A DNA stretch of 64,000 bases from Platynereis dumerilii (lineage: Eukaryota > Annelida > Polychaeta > Phyllodocida > Nereididae). Location of the stretch: the NCBI GenBank assembly GCA_026936325.1, contig JAPTHN010000004.1, positions 44,161,289 to 44,225,288 of the forward strand, in the 5' to 3' direction. Each line of letters opens with the position of its first letter. The first letter of the stretch is position 1. The notes under the pieces were generated by a model, which did not search any database, was not told the DNA's origin, and saw only the letters and a program-made list of their open reading frames with translations. Of this stretch, positions 34,200-46,800 are shown piece by piece. The translations under genes were made by a program, and so were the position numbers.

Positions 34200-36227
34200 A
34201 CCTGTCAAAGTTGTTTGGTACTTGTTTGGAAGAGCTATATATATGAATTATTATTGCTCAATTGTTTTCTAATTCCGATATTTGCATATTTCTCCATTCT
34301 GTTCTGTGATTACGATTTTTTGCAAAGATAAAATTGTAGATCAATATAATTGCTTTTCTTGGATATGAATCTCACTTCATACTTGGAATGAATCCATATT
34401 GCATTACAATTTTTCTATATACTAGCAGTGTACCCGTCTAAAGACGGGTAGAGGGTGCATTGACATTGTATTGGTAATTTACCCAATCAGGAGTTGTGTG
34501 TATATGTCAACATGATCTGTGGAATACTTGTGAAAAAAAAAGTTCCAATCGTGCAAAGGCCCAATCATGCGTCCAACTGCTGTCCATTCCTCTTGTCGTC
34601 CGATAGTGTTCTTTTTTATTTCAATAGTGCCTGAAGGGAATTTATTTATTTCACCAAAATTAAACAACAAATTATTTATGTAAAAAAAACTCCAAGGCCC
34701 CCGTTGAGATTAAACGGTGGCCCCCTTAACCCTGCAATTGTTCCCGCATATAGTGTTCGTCATGTTCACCACTTCTTTTCGTATTTTTAGACCTGACTCC
34801 TTGCTTTTTTTTTCCTTTTTTACTTCTTTCATCCCTTCCTTCCTTTAAGCATTCATTCCTTCCTTGCTTCCTTCATTCATACATCCCCCCCTTTCCTTAA
34901 TTCCTTCCCTATTCCCTTGTATAATTCCTTCTTTATTACCTCTCGAATTCCTTAATTCCTTCATCCATTCCTTCCTTGCTTCCTTCAACAGTGTTTTTAG
35001 GTTTTGATAGAATGATGTGACTAATAATTGTTCATGGTGATTGGTGAATTTAAACAAAATTTCTACTCCTGAAGGCCATGCGCTCCTGAAGTTTTTGATG
35101 GTCCAGTGCCTAATCTGAGTGTTTCCCCCCCCCATCCCTAACCTTTGTACTATTTGGTGTATAAATGCAGGAAGGCCCAATCATCCATCTATGTTGTCTC
35201 CATCCCTCTTGTCCTCGCATGCATATACATGTGTTATGTCTTGTCTTCAAAGCAATCACCAATATTTATCTTCTTTGATCCATACCGTTGTCCTTCTTTA
35301 CCCATCCAGGGCCATCCTGCAATTTTCCTTCCTTCATTCCTTCCTTGCTTTCCTCCTGTCTTCCTTGCTTCTATATATTTTCTTTTGTTAATGAAGCTTT
35401 TTAAGAATAAACATATATGACACTCACTCTGGCTGGCTACTGCTGTTGATATTACGCAAAGTGGGGAGGTTGGGGGCTCAATGCTAAAAGATAGGAAACT
35501 TTGAGTTCCTAGTAAATTAAAATGGTGGCATTTACAATAGTTTCGAGACATTAAAAACACAGAGCAGGTATACAGGAAAGGTATGATAGAAGATTATGTA
35601 TTTGAGATCAGTCATAGCTGAGATCCTGCGTGACAAAGGATGCATGGGAAGCAATTTTAGTAAGGGATATAGATATTTCTAAGATCTAGCTGTTTCATTA
35701 TAAATGTATGTTTTGTGACAGACAGTCTCTTCTGCCTGACCTCCTCTAACTGACCTGAGTTTATTGTCTTATATCGTTTACGTTATTTCATTATTTCATG
35801 TACATTTTGATTACCATAAGGAAGTTTAATAAATGATGATATCAAAGGTATGTTAATTATGTGAATGTTGATTAACTTGCTTTCAAGGACAAAATGTTAA
35901 ACAAATTTTTGTTGATTAAATGTAAATCAAAAAGGATGAGTCCTGAGTGATGACAATTAATGGTGTGTATTTTTTACCCAAATTTTTTTTCTTTTTTGGG
36001 GCTGTTTCACCTCCAAGTACTCTCCGATCCTTGATTGAAATGAGCTTTAACATAAAAATGCTTCTCAGAAAGCATGTGAATCTCATCTAAGGTGAAAAAG
36101 AGACCGTTAAAAATGTCTAAATCTCAGGTTATTTGCTGAATAGGTGTATTGGTCTGTGGCTTGCCTTAACTTCTGGCGCCGGTAAATGGTTGTAATTCCT
36201 GCACTTATTGGCTGACCATGATGAACC
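34200..36227. other. Non-coding: hairpin, CCTT-rich stretches
   Basis: The hairpin TACCCGTCTAAAGACGGGTA lies at 34431-34450. Pyrimidine-rich CCTT repeats fill about 34800-34990 and 35330-35370. Two similar AAGGCCCAATCAT blocks about 620 bp apart (34555 and 35172) hint at a diverged repeat. No exon is seen. Confidence 0.5.
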
Positions 36228-36925
36228 TGTGGGGCTGTTGGTACATCCCAGATCAGCCGGGTTGCACAACGTTCTTTTTCTTGTGGGTTCAGTCAAATTT
36301 GGTAGACATACAAATGCAGCCCAAACAGCAGAGGTGCAGAGGCCGCTGAGCACAAGATGCATTGTCTGTCACAATCCAACAACAATTTTGCAACAATCAA
36401 ACATGTCCATTTTTAAAAAAAAAATTGGTCTAATGATTTTTGCATCAGTCTACATATTGTTCAGATGTCTTAGATTTAATATGAGTACCAACCATATCTT
36501 GTATTGCTAAGCCTTATTGCAGGACCTGGCCAAGTATCCTTAGTACTGAAATCTGAATATAGGTGGAGCCACATGTGGCATACTCTGATTCTCAGCAGCA
36601 ATTCACCAAGGGTAACATGAGCTTTTTTAAATCAACCAATATTGGAAAGTGTGACATTGAATTGATAAGGTAAAGTTAGAAATTGAAATCGCCTGCATTG
36701 TTTAAAGTACTTAAATAAGCGTTAAGACAATCTGTTAGCCTGATTGAAATCTAGAGGATAGCAATTACAGCCCTAATTTTGACTGAAATGTTTCATTGCC
36801 ATACTGTTGATAGCCACAATTTTCCAAACCTCTGCAGATTTGACCGAAAACCTTTATTTTTCATAATTTATGAAGGAGACAATAAATACAACGATGTATA
36901 ATGTCTCCAAAAGTACAACCAAAGA
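36228..36925. repeat. Interspersed repeat, copy 1 of a direct pair
   Basis: It starts at TGTTGGTACATCCCAGATCA and shares long stretches with 37333-38040, including CAAATGCAGCCCAAACAGCA, CCAACAACAATTTTGCAACA and TAGGTGGAGCCACATGTGGC. The sequences upstream of the two copies are unrelated. Confidence 0.85.
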
Positions 36926-37332
36926 AAAGTTACAGGAAATTGAACAGAGTCGGTATATAAAGAAAAAAGAATGTAGGAATGGAATCTTTGGCATATTTTT
37001 TTAACTGATTTTTTTCATCAAACAAATACAACGTACAAGAGTCCATAAATTAGTGTAGACCTTAGTGGACATCACTCAAATAGCAATCCACTGTACCAAG
37101 GGTGGGGGGTATCCAAAAAATTCCAGTGATCTGCCTGGCTACCGCGTAATTGACATGTAAAAATATAAATTTCATCTCTCTCCCCCCTCCCGCGCATCCG
37201 TCCCTGCACTGGATATAACGAACAGGCAGTGAATTTGGGTCATTTTGGAACCAAGTAACTGTCATTCCTCTTGCTTTTTCTTTCAAGCTTTGAACCCATA
37301 CATGTACATTTTACAAGCTACGGTTATGTTGT

Positions 37333-38040
37333 GTTGGTACATCCCAGATCAGCCGGGTAGCACAACCTTCTTTTCGGGTTTAGCCAAATTTGGTCAACAT
37401 ACAAATGCAGCCCAAACAGCAGAGGCCGCTGAGCACATGATGCGTTCTCTAACAGACAATCCAACAACAATTTTGCAACAATCAAACAAACGCGACCATT
37501 TTGCAAAAAAAAAAATGGTCTAATGATTTTTGCATCAGTGCACATATTGTTCAGATGTCCAAGATTTATTTGAGTGCCATCATCTTGTTTTGCTAAACCT
37601 TATTGCAGAACCTGGCCAGAGAGCCTTATTGCTTCCTCTCTGACCTGGCCAAGTATCCTTAGTACTGAAATCTGAATATAGGTGGAGCCACATGTGGCAT
37701 ACTCTGACACTCAGCAGCAATTCACCAAGGGTAACATGAGCTTTTTTCAATCAACCAATATTGGAAAGTGTGACTCTGAATTGATAAAATAAAGGTAGCA
37801 ATGAAAATCTACTGCATTGTTTTGAGTACTAGAATAATAGTTAAGACAATCTATCAGCTTGAGTGAAATCTAGAGGATAAAAATTACAGCCTCAATTTTG
37901 ACTGAAATGTTTCATTGCAATATTGTGTATAAGAAAAATTTTCAGGTAGTAGTACAATTTGACAAAAACATGAAATTTTTCCAATTTTTGAAGGAGACTA
38001 TAACAATGTACGTTGTGCAAATGTCTCCGAATTTACAATT
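37333..38040. repeat. Interspersed repeat, copy 2 of a direct pair
   Basis: It is colinear with 36228-36925 in the same orientation, with scattered differences and an extra partly duplicated ACCTGGCCA segment near 37610-37650. A short inverted relative (CATGTGGCTCCACCTATTTT) lies at about 44610-44650 in a CEP164 intron, so this is a dispersed family and not only a local duplication. Confidence 0.85.
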
Positions 38041-39558
38041 GTCAGAATGATAAATCGTTAATGACCCCTCGGTCAGGGCAGTGTTTATTAGACTGTTAGG
38101 GGTAAAGAGCAGCCAGGCCAGTGTCATGACACATGGGCATAAATAAAATACCAGGGGGTTTCATGGATTCAACTCCTCTATGAAGAGCTGAGTGATTTGC
38201 TTGAAAACATGATTCCCAATTTCCAAGGAAAAATAACGTCTTCCTGAAACCTTGGTGTAAAAGTAAAATTATTGCCATTTCAATTTCTTTTCTTTATGAG
38301 CCAGTTATTCACCATGGGATCGGGTATATGTTTATCACACCTCGGGCTAATTCCCTCGGTTGATAAATCCCATAATGTGATTCCCTCTCCGTAGGAGAAT
38401 AACCAATTTTCTTTGGCCTCTGGCCTCGTGGAAACAGTATGTTAAACACCCTAAAAGGAAATAGATATCACTATTGCCCTGCACAATAGCTAATGTTTGT
38501 ATAATATTATATAGCCATGGCACCCAGAGAATCTGCTTTGCTGAAGTGAGCCTTGGGCAAAAAACAAAGGAATAGCTGATCATTTCAAAATGTTCAAATG
38601 TTTATTTGAATCAGCACTGAGGCAGAATCATATGTGTTAATTTTTGAAATACATATTAAAACAGTTGATAAACATACGTACAAATTTGCAATTATATTTC
38701 TTTCATTATGTTTTCTAATAATTACTATTACAACAACCAATATGGCAATCAATAATTAATTAAGTTAACAAATTTCTAAATTAAGTTTTAAAGTTAGAAC
38801 ATTTGTATATTTTAAAGAATAGACAAGCTAACTACCAATTGACTCGCAATGGACGGTTGAAGCAACATTTCAATTCTCTGTACAATCTGATTTGGTGTAA
38901 AGATGGTTAATAGATTATGGATTCATATCACATGGCATATTCAGTGTAAAGTGGCAGAGACCTATGATTGGCTCCGATATAATGGTTGAACTCGCAATAT
39001 TCAATAGAGTTCATGTAAAACAATGTGGACTAGTGAAATAATTGTGACAAACTTATGATGTGACCAGACAATGTAAATTAATTGATGTAATACAGTCAAT
39101 TTTTTAAATATTCACTCACAAAATCTAGTGATATATAAATCAGAGAAAAACATGATATATATATATAAAGTGAAATACTGCAATAAATATGCCCACAAGA
39201 CAATGAGACAGATTAAACAACATAAATGAACAAATACTTTTATCAAAAGATGACAAAAAATTTCATAGAAGTAAAGGAAATCTAAGTAATTATATTTATC
39301 GTGTATATGGACTAGACAGTTATTAAAACTAGATCAACATGTATCAACTCAAGAGCATCGAATACTGGTGTACCTATGTGTTAGGACTGAGTAGATCACT
39401 GCTTGTAACTAGAATTCACACTGCGAGCAGAATGTGAGGAGCTGCTGAGCCTACTGCTTGAGAATTAAATTGATTTTTAGACAAGAAAAAGAAAACATTT
39501 GTGCAAAATATAGAGGGGTAGGTAGACAGATAGATAGACAGATAGATAGATATAAATT

Positions 39559-39596
<38 letters not shown>

Positions 39597-40812
39597 AAGA
39601 GAAATAGATAGATAGGTCCATTTTTATGAAAGTGACTTAGATTAACTGACCAAATGCCTGTGCTATTGTTTAATAATATGAAATAGCACAATATTTTCAT
39701 GGCATAACCCTGATTCATTTTGAATGCTATTAAACTACTATTCAAACACTGGCTAATGTCTTAATTGCTGTTCAAACAAAGGCCGTACATGTCCATTGTG
39801 AGCAATGTTGCATTGCTATTGGGGTGGCTATTGTATGAGCATTCATGAGACATTATAACTTTAAGACAATGTTTTTATCTTTTCAAAATTTTACTGTATT
39901 GAACTTCCCTGCATTTCTAACAAGCAAGTAATGATATACTGAATTAATCTAACCTCTGAGGATCAAATATCCAAATTTATATTACATATAAAATTACTAG
40001 AGAAAAAAATGTAACAAATTGTCTGGTGAATTACAAAGTGTTGAGATCCCAGAAACCGACTTGGCAAAGGGCAGGGGAATTATACCAGGGGAATTATACC
40101 AAAACAAACCAGAGTCAGGTGTAAGGAGGTGTGAGACTTAGGACTCACATGTGATGTTAAGGCCTTATTTAGTGAGATATGTATATGACTAAACATTTAA
40201 CTGATTTAGTTGGACTGTGTTAGTACATGTATGTTTAGAATTATTAGATAGGTATTGGTTTATTTGCATTTCAGTCCAACCCTGCTAGTAAAACCCAAGC
40301 CAACCAACATTTTACAATTAAATAGCACTGTACTTGCAGTGAATCTGGGGAATCCCCAGACCAGGGGAATTCCCACTTTGTTTATGCATCACTGAGCATA
40401 CAAGCCTGTAACAGGACTGGGGGCCTGAATGGACTGGTTAACACCTGTACTGGCAGTCTGGCACAGTGCAGGACTGGTCTGACCCAAAACCTGTCCTTTC
40501 ACAGACTAAATTGGCACCAATTTTAAATGGTGAAGCCAGCTGCAGAGTCCTAAATTACAGGATTTATGAGGCATGTAGCATATTCTACAAAGCAAGAATG
40601 TAATGGAATTTACCCACATGTAATGCTAGTTTACATATCCTACAATTACCTTCAGTTATGAACCCTTGGAATGGTGAGGGGAGTCCAGAAAACTTTACAA
40701 AAATTTGGGGCATTTTCAAGTGACTCACAGATCATGAGCACAAATACAAAAGGAGCTGGCTGCCAGCGGCAGCAGCTCCTAATAATGTGTAGGCCTATGT
40801 ACACTTTTATAT
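38041..40812. other. Non-coding stretch between ZNF511 and CEP164
   Basis: A TTTATCA...TGATAAA hairpin with CCTCGGG arms lies at about 38332-38364. CACCCAGAGAATCTGCT near 38520 recurs near 14197 and 21353 and may be a shared repeat fragment. Otherwise AT-rich with no exon. Confidence 0.5.
39521..39616. repeat. GATA microsatellite
   Basis: (GATA)n with GACA and GAAA variants. The apparent Ser/Ile/Tyr/Leu-rich reverse-strand frame is only the repeat. Confidence 0.95.
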
Positions 40813-41090
40813 GGGCAATTCCGTAAAATCTGATTTACAGATCAAACAATTAAGCAGCTTGTGTAGCCCTACCATTCATTACACCTTAGCTATTTCATTG
40901 TTAAACAGACACGAGGCCAGGTAATAGGGGTATCAAACAAGCCATCAACCAAAGCTCCAAGTGCAACTGAAGTTGAGCTACGGCAAAATGTCATCGTGTT
41001 CGACGAACACTGTGTGAGTGAGGTGTAATGGTAGGGCTGCACAAGCTGCTAAAGTGTCTGACCTGCAATTCAGACTTTACAGAATTCCCC
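40813..41090. mobile_element. 278-bp foldback MITE
   Basis: The left arm (GGGCAATTCCGTAAAATCTG ... AAGCAGCTTGTGTAGCCCTA, then CCATT) pairs with the right arm (AATGGTAGGGCTGCACAAGC ... GACTTTACAGAATTCCCC) over roughly 75 bp with mismatches. No ORF and no clear target duplication. Confidence 0.8.
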
Positions 41091-42404
41091 TTTTTCAGGC
41101 AATACCTTAATTATGCAATTAGAGTAAATGATTTTCGTATCACAGAGCTTATTAACATAAATTCATAATGCTATCTTTTCATGCATACAATTCTGATTTT
41201 GGTGAACGATATATTTCTTGACACAGTGACACTTATAGAGTATTATACCCAATCATAATAGCTGATACTCAAACCTCGCTACATTCAAGACGTTCCAATA
41301 ATCACAGCTTCTTCATAGATGATCAGCAATACAGTACCTAGAACTCCCAAAACTGACACCACCCTTCATGAAAGAGCAAATGTCAATGGTTCATTTCTTC
41401 AAGTGAATAGAACCCAGCACAGAGAGATTAATCACAAAATATGGCTGCACAAAACCTTCCCTTGGATTGTTAAAGCCCAGAAACCAAGGTGATTTGATTC
41501 AGACGGGATGAGAAAAGCTCTTTACAGATTGAAGTTGTGAACAACTTTTCGAACCTCTCAGAATTGCTTTCACAATTCAAATGGTACTCATTGGTGCTCT
41601 CACTTTAGCAATAAATGCATTGAATTTCATACAAGGATGGACGTCATTTGATACACATCTATATATATATATGCTTAATAATGCTTGTATAATAATAGAA
41701 TAATATTATATACCATTGTGAGACTTTTACACAGCTGTAACTGACTTAGGAAGTTAATTTATGTTTGGAAAGCATTGAATACCTTCATGACACTTGTGCA
41801 AATTGACTTAGACAGTGAGCAAAAATTTTAGTTGTTAATTATTCTTCCACACAAGTTACCATACACTCATTCATCCATTTTAGCATTTAAAGCCACACAA
41901 CTGTCATAGTTCCATACTCCATAGTTCAGTTACCTTAAACACAGTTATTCGTCCAGCAATACCACTCAGGCTCTGGGTGCACTCAGGTCAATATAGGCAA
42001 GTCATATCAATGGATAGATCTGATTTCTCCCTCACAAAAAGCATATAACTAAGATGATAAAATAACATGCAAGTTCCCTCCTCACTCTCTCATTCTTTCT
42101 CACAGTTTGTCAAACCCTTTCTTAATTAGTTTCACATTTAGGCATATTAAAGCATCGAGACAGTTGCACTCCATAATAGTGACATTATAAAATATGCAAG
42201 TTAAATTTCTCATAACTCATAAAGGAAGATTGACAATTGAGAGACTGTTCACATACAAATACAGACTACAGTCGAAAGCCTTATCAACTCAAATGGAGGC
42301 ACTGGTTATCTATGAGCATCTATGTCTCCAAATTCGTAAATAGTAGTCTTCATTGAATAAAGGCTTCTTTGAGTCCCCATGCATATCAAAAACTGCATGA
42401 ACAC
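41091..42404. other. Non-coding, AT-rich
   Basis: Nothing beyond short AT-rich runs, such as the TATATATATA near 41664, was recognised. Confidence 0.5.
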
Positions 42405-42590
42405 TCAATTGGAGGCCAAACTCAATTAGAGGCCCAACTCAAATAGGGGCCCACCTCAAAAAGGGACCCACCTCAAATAGGGGCCAACCTCAAATAGAGG
42501 CCAACCTCAAATAGGGGCCCAACCTCAAATAGAGGCCCCACCTCAAATAGAGGCCCCACCTCAAATAGATACCTCACCTCAAATAGAGGA
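42405..42590. repeat. 18-21 bp minisatellite CCTCAAATAGAGGCCC
   Basis: About nine to ten copies of variants of ACCTCAAATAGAGGCCCC lie head to tail. CCTCAAATAGAGG has an inverted flavour (CCTC...GAGG), so each unit could pair with itself. Confidence 0.9.
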
Positions 42591-43460
42591 TTGCCTTAAA
42601 CAGAGGCCTGGGCTAGCTGCCAACATTAACATTTTCTTAATCTGCATACCATATTATATAATAATTCTTGGAATGCAAGTTCTCCAAATAAATATCATAG
42701 TATTAAATTACTCTGTAGTAAGAAAACAGTACCGATGGAGTCACTCTGTTAATTGACACATCAGATGTCTACATGCATGGATTTCTTCCACCTATTGCAC
42801 ACTCATACAATGTAAATTAAAGTGATATTTTTACCAAGGGAACATCAATTCCATCCAGCTGTATTAGAACTCATCGTAACATTTCTAAGCATTAAATGAC
42901 ATAAGGTGGATCTGCAATATCAATGTGCCATCGGATACCTAATAAATACAATAGAATGAGTGCAAAAACATATGTACAAAGTGAAAATAAAATTCATGTC
43001 AGAAAGGGATAACTAGAAAACTTTATATCAAACAGAACTCATTTGCAATATGTACAAGTATCAGATCTGAATACTCGAAATCTCAAATCATATTCCAAGT
43101 ATGGACCAATATAAAAAGTAGTAAAATTGTCATAGCCCTATAAGTATAAATAGCACAATTTATGTGACAAATAAATTAATATCAAATTGAAAATTTCCCA
43201 GATCCTCCTCCGAAACCTTCATTACGCTGGGAGTCAATGGACGGTCGTCGACTTGGAGTGTAACTGTGCATGGAATTGTGACTAAAGTAAAGTTAAGGAT
43301 CGTATTACATTTGTATGAACTACCACACATGTCCTGTTTAATGGTTTTTTTCCAAATCTGCAGGATTGTCCAAGGACACCAGCACATGTATCGATGTCTA
43401 TAGTATAGTTGAATTGTATAAAAGTATAATTTTTCTGAAGTGAAACATGTGTAACAACTC
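42591..43460. other. CEP164 3' flank / probable 3' UTR region
   Basis: AT-rich and non-coding. An ATTAAA on the minus strand (TTTAAT near 43337) is a possible poly(A) signal for CEP164. Confidence 0.35.
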
Positions 43461-43534
43461 CAGGAGTGGGAGTCGAACCCTGGTCCCCTGCACGGGAGGC
43501 AGGAGCGTTATCCATTACATCAAAGAATCACTCG
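43461..43534 (-). pseudogene. tRNA-like sequence, anticodon-loop CCC, decayed or SINE head
   Basis: On the minus strand it reads TGATGTAATGGATAACGCTC, then an anticodon arm CCTGC-CTCCCGT-GCAGG, then GGTTCGACTCCC. A- and B-box-like parts and a good anticodon stem are present. The T stem pairs only over GGG/CCC, and I could not draw a clean acceptor stem, so I do not call it a working tRNA-Gly. The TAATGGATAA D-loop resembles tRNA-Arg types. Confidence 0.45.
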
Positions 43535-43856
43535 TTGGTGCGAGGGAAACACCCTGCCCCCAACCTGGAACAACTACACATGCATGTCGAGCAGACTACA
43601 TTTGAAATTTTCAAAGACTTCTTTTGGAAGAATATATTAGGCTTACGTGTCATCTTGAAAAGGTTATATGATATCATGGTTAATTGTGAGCAGTTAATAA
43701 TCAGCATTTCTGAAAACGGAACTCTCTGTTTTTCTTTTTTTTAGCATTATTAGTAAGCACACAATTCTGGTCAATCTTCTTGAATGCTAGGCTGCAATGT
43801 AATTCATGGGCTAACTACATGTGACTCTCCAAATTTGGTACTTCTTAAATTCAAGT

Positions 43857-46800
43857 TCAAATCAAAGGATACATAGAATTGAGCTCTACGTTGTTCCTCG
43901 GCAGGTTAGCGAAAGTGTTCTTTTCCGGAAGACCAACATCTTTTTGGAATTTCCGTAACCATTGACGATGTTCCGACAACATTTCTTCTGTAGTGGGAAA
44001 AGAAGATTTGATACCCGCAGCTGCTTTGAAACTTGCCAGTCTATCTCTGAAATTAAGATAATAAATTCATAAGTCATTATTTAATTTCAGTCTCTCCAAG
44101 ACTACTGGAGAAACAAGACAATGCATATCATTGCAATCTCTAGGAATTGGTCACATGAGTGACCTGACTGGTCACATGACTGGCCAATACAGGCATTCAA
44201 ATGAGCCAAAGCAGGCAGCTGACATTTTCATGAATCAGATCTTGCAATTAAATTTACCCATTACGTTGTCACAAAATGTTGTTTAAACATAGAACACAAA
44301 ACCAATACACCATGCTCGATCTGTTGTAGCAGCTGACACAATTAAAATATCTTTGCAGGACTCTAATGGCTAAACAGTCTGTTCTTAATAAATTAATTTT
44401 TTTATTTACAAATAATTTCTGCATTGTACTTACTTCATACTATAAGACTGAGGTGTGAATGAGTAATTCTGCAATTGGTGACTAGTTGTGAGTAAGGGAG
44501 CCCTTTGGTCTGAATAGAAAAAGGAACATTATGATGAGACATATCTTCCAATTGAGCTCATTCAATTTTATTAATTTAGTGCCAAACAAATTCACTCTGA
44601 GCAAGCAACATGTGGCTCCACCTATTTTCAGATTTCAGTACAAAGAAAACTTGCTGAGACTCAGATAATGGATTATTAACATTCAAAATCAAATGCAGGG
44701 CACCTTAGCAAATATGTGACCTGCTCCACAAAAATGAGTTCAAAGCGTGCAATCTACATTTTATATAAATGAGCAAAATGTGTCAAAAGGTCACATTTAG
44801 ATGACTTTTAGCTGTTGGTACCACGTTTTAGCAAAAGTAATCTGCTTTGATTATTTAAGACCATCCTAACCAAAAAGTGATTTTAAATTATCTAAATTGG
44901 GCGTCCTTCTTGATTTTCGTAGTTCTTTCATTGCAATCGCGGGAAATTCAAATATCATTTTCTCGAAGTTTGATGTTGCGTATCATCAATGTTTGAGGTG
45001 CCATATCTTTGGATTGGATGGAGATATCAAGACCAATAAAACATCATTTTATAGTTAAATTCCAGTAGAACAAAGTCATTTTCATAACTGAATATGATAG
45101 AAGGCCGACTTTGAACCCATTTTGGTGGAGCAGGTCACATATGTAGACTGATCTAGCACATCATTAGACTCTTTGTTAAAGAGATTTCAGGATATTTAAA
45201 AAAATAAGGCATCAACGATATAATAATTTATTCTTACCTCCAAAATACTTCCGCCATTTTCTCTCCAGGGCCATCTCGGCACTTTCATAGGCAGGACCGA
45301 AGTCTGCTTTATGCATCGGCTGAGTCCTGAAATATTTAAGTAAAATATTTTTTAAATTCAAGCAAATCTTGAAAAAAGTGATGAGTAATGTGAAAATCAC
45401 AGCAACTTCTACAAATAAAATATTAATCATTGTTCAACTTACATGTACCTATTTGGTGTATATCCCTGGGGAACAGATGTCAGGTAGTTAGGCAGACCGG
45501 TGGGCATAGAGACACCTGGAAAGTCAAGTAAGAAGTAGTTGGAATTTAATTAATTATAAACAGTATTATCTGACTCATATTGTAATTAATTTCATTGGAA
45601 AACAATGTTACTGAAATTTTAAGTCATGACTTAAAATTTTTCGAATTAATTAGTCACCTAAAAAAAATAGATTTTAACACACTAATTGCACATAATATTT
45701 TAGTTACATCAGAGATTATGTTATCACTTCTGAAACACTAAGACCAGCGATTGAGTAGCAGAAGAAATACTTAAAGGGTCAATTTCTAAGTTTATATTGA
45801 TTAGTTACGAGAGAAATATTTCTATAAGTTCTCAATTAGAAAGTAATTAATTAATCACCTGAAGGAGCATAGGCAGATAGATGAGATGGATAGGTGTACG
45901 AATTTGGCACAAAAGCAGACGTATTGTTAGTGACGCCACCTGGAGGAATATGAGAGTAGTTAGCCCAATTACCACTGGGGGCAGCAGTGTCAGCAGCAAC
46001 AACATTCGGAACTTGGACAGGGTTAGCAGCACCCGCAGTTCCGAGCAGGTTTAATACTCTTCCGAGTTCATTGTTTATCTTAAAGATTGAAGATTCGATA
46101 TTCTGCATTTTGGGATGTTTTTTCAACAAGATCTTCTCCAGTTGTCCCTTGTTGCTGCGCCCATGTTTGGTGGGAGTTAAGTGCAATTCTTCAACATTTA
46201 AATCGCTAGAAGATATTCCACTGCTCTCGTCCGAATCAGAAAGTTCCAAATCTGACATCCGTAATTTCTGGTTGCCATGGTAACCGAATTGTTTGAGGCT
46301 TGCACTTTCATCACCACTCTGAAAAAAAACACAAGATTTGATTTGCAATATTAAACTTTTAAATTTGTCAATACTTTTTATTTGATTGGATGGAGACACT
46401 ATTCGGAAATAATAGCTTGAGATGTTTTAAAATATTAAGAATGAACACATCTACAGTGTGCTTTATATAGATAATTTCAGCAAATTGAGACTGAAATATT
46501 CACTACAAGATTGTTACAGTTTGTAACATCAACAGTCATATTTTTTCCTTCATGTATATTCTCATAATAATATGCAATACAGTGGAATCTTATATACCGT
46601 ATATACCTCGTGCACTAACCAAATAACTTTCAATATATATCCGAATGATCATTCTTGAATATTGTGTTCCCTAAGGGCAAAATATAACCACCCATCAGTC
46701 AATTGAAAGATTTCCAAAAAGTCCCACTTACCACATTATTAGCCATATTCTCCAGCTGCCGTAACTTGATTTCTTTTTCTTTCAACAACCTCGCTCCAGT

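Noticed and set aside
43461-43534. A working tRNA-Gly(CCC) gene
   Set aside because: The anticodon arm is good, but the T stem and acceptor stem do not pair properly, so it is listed as a pseudogene or SINE head.
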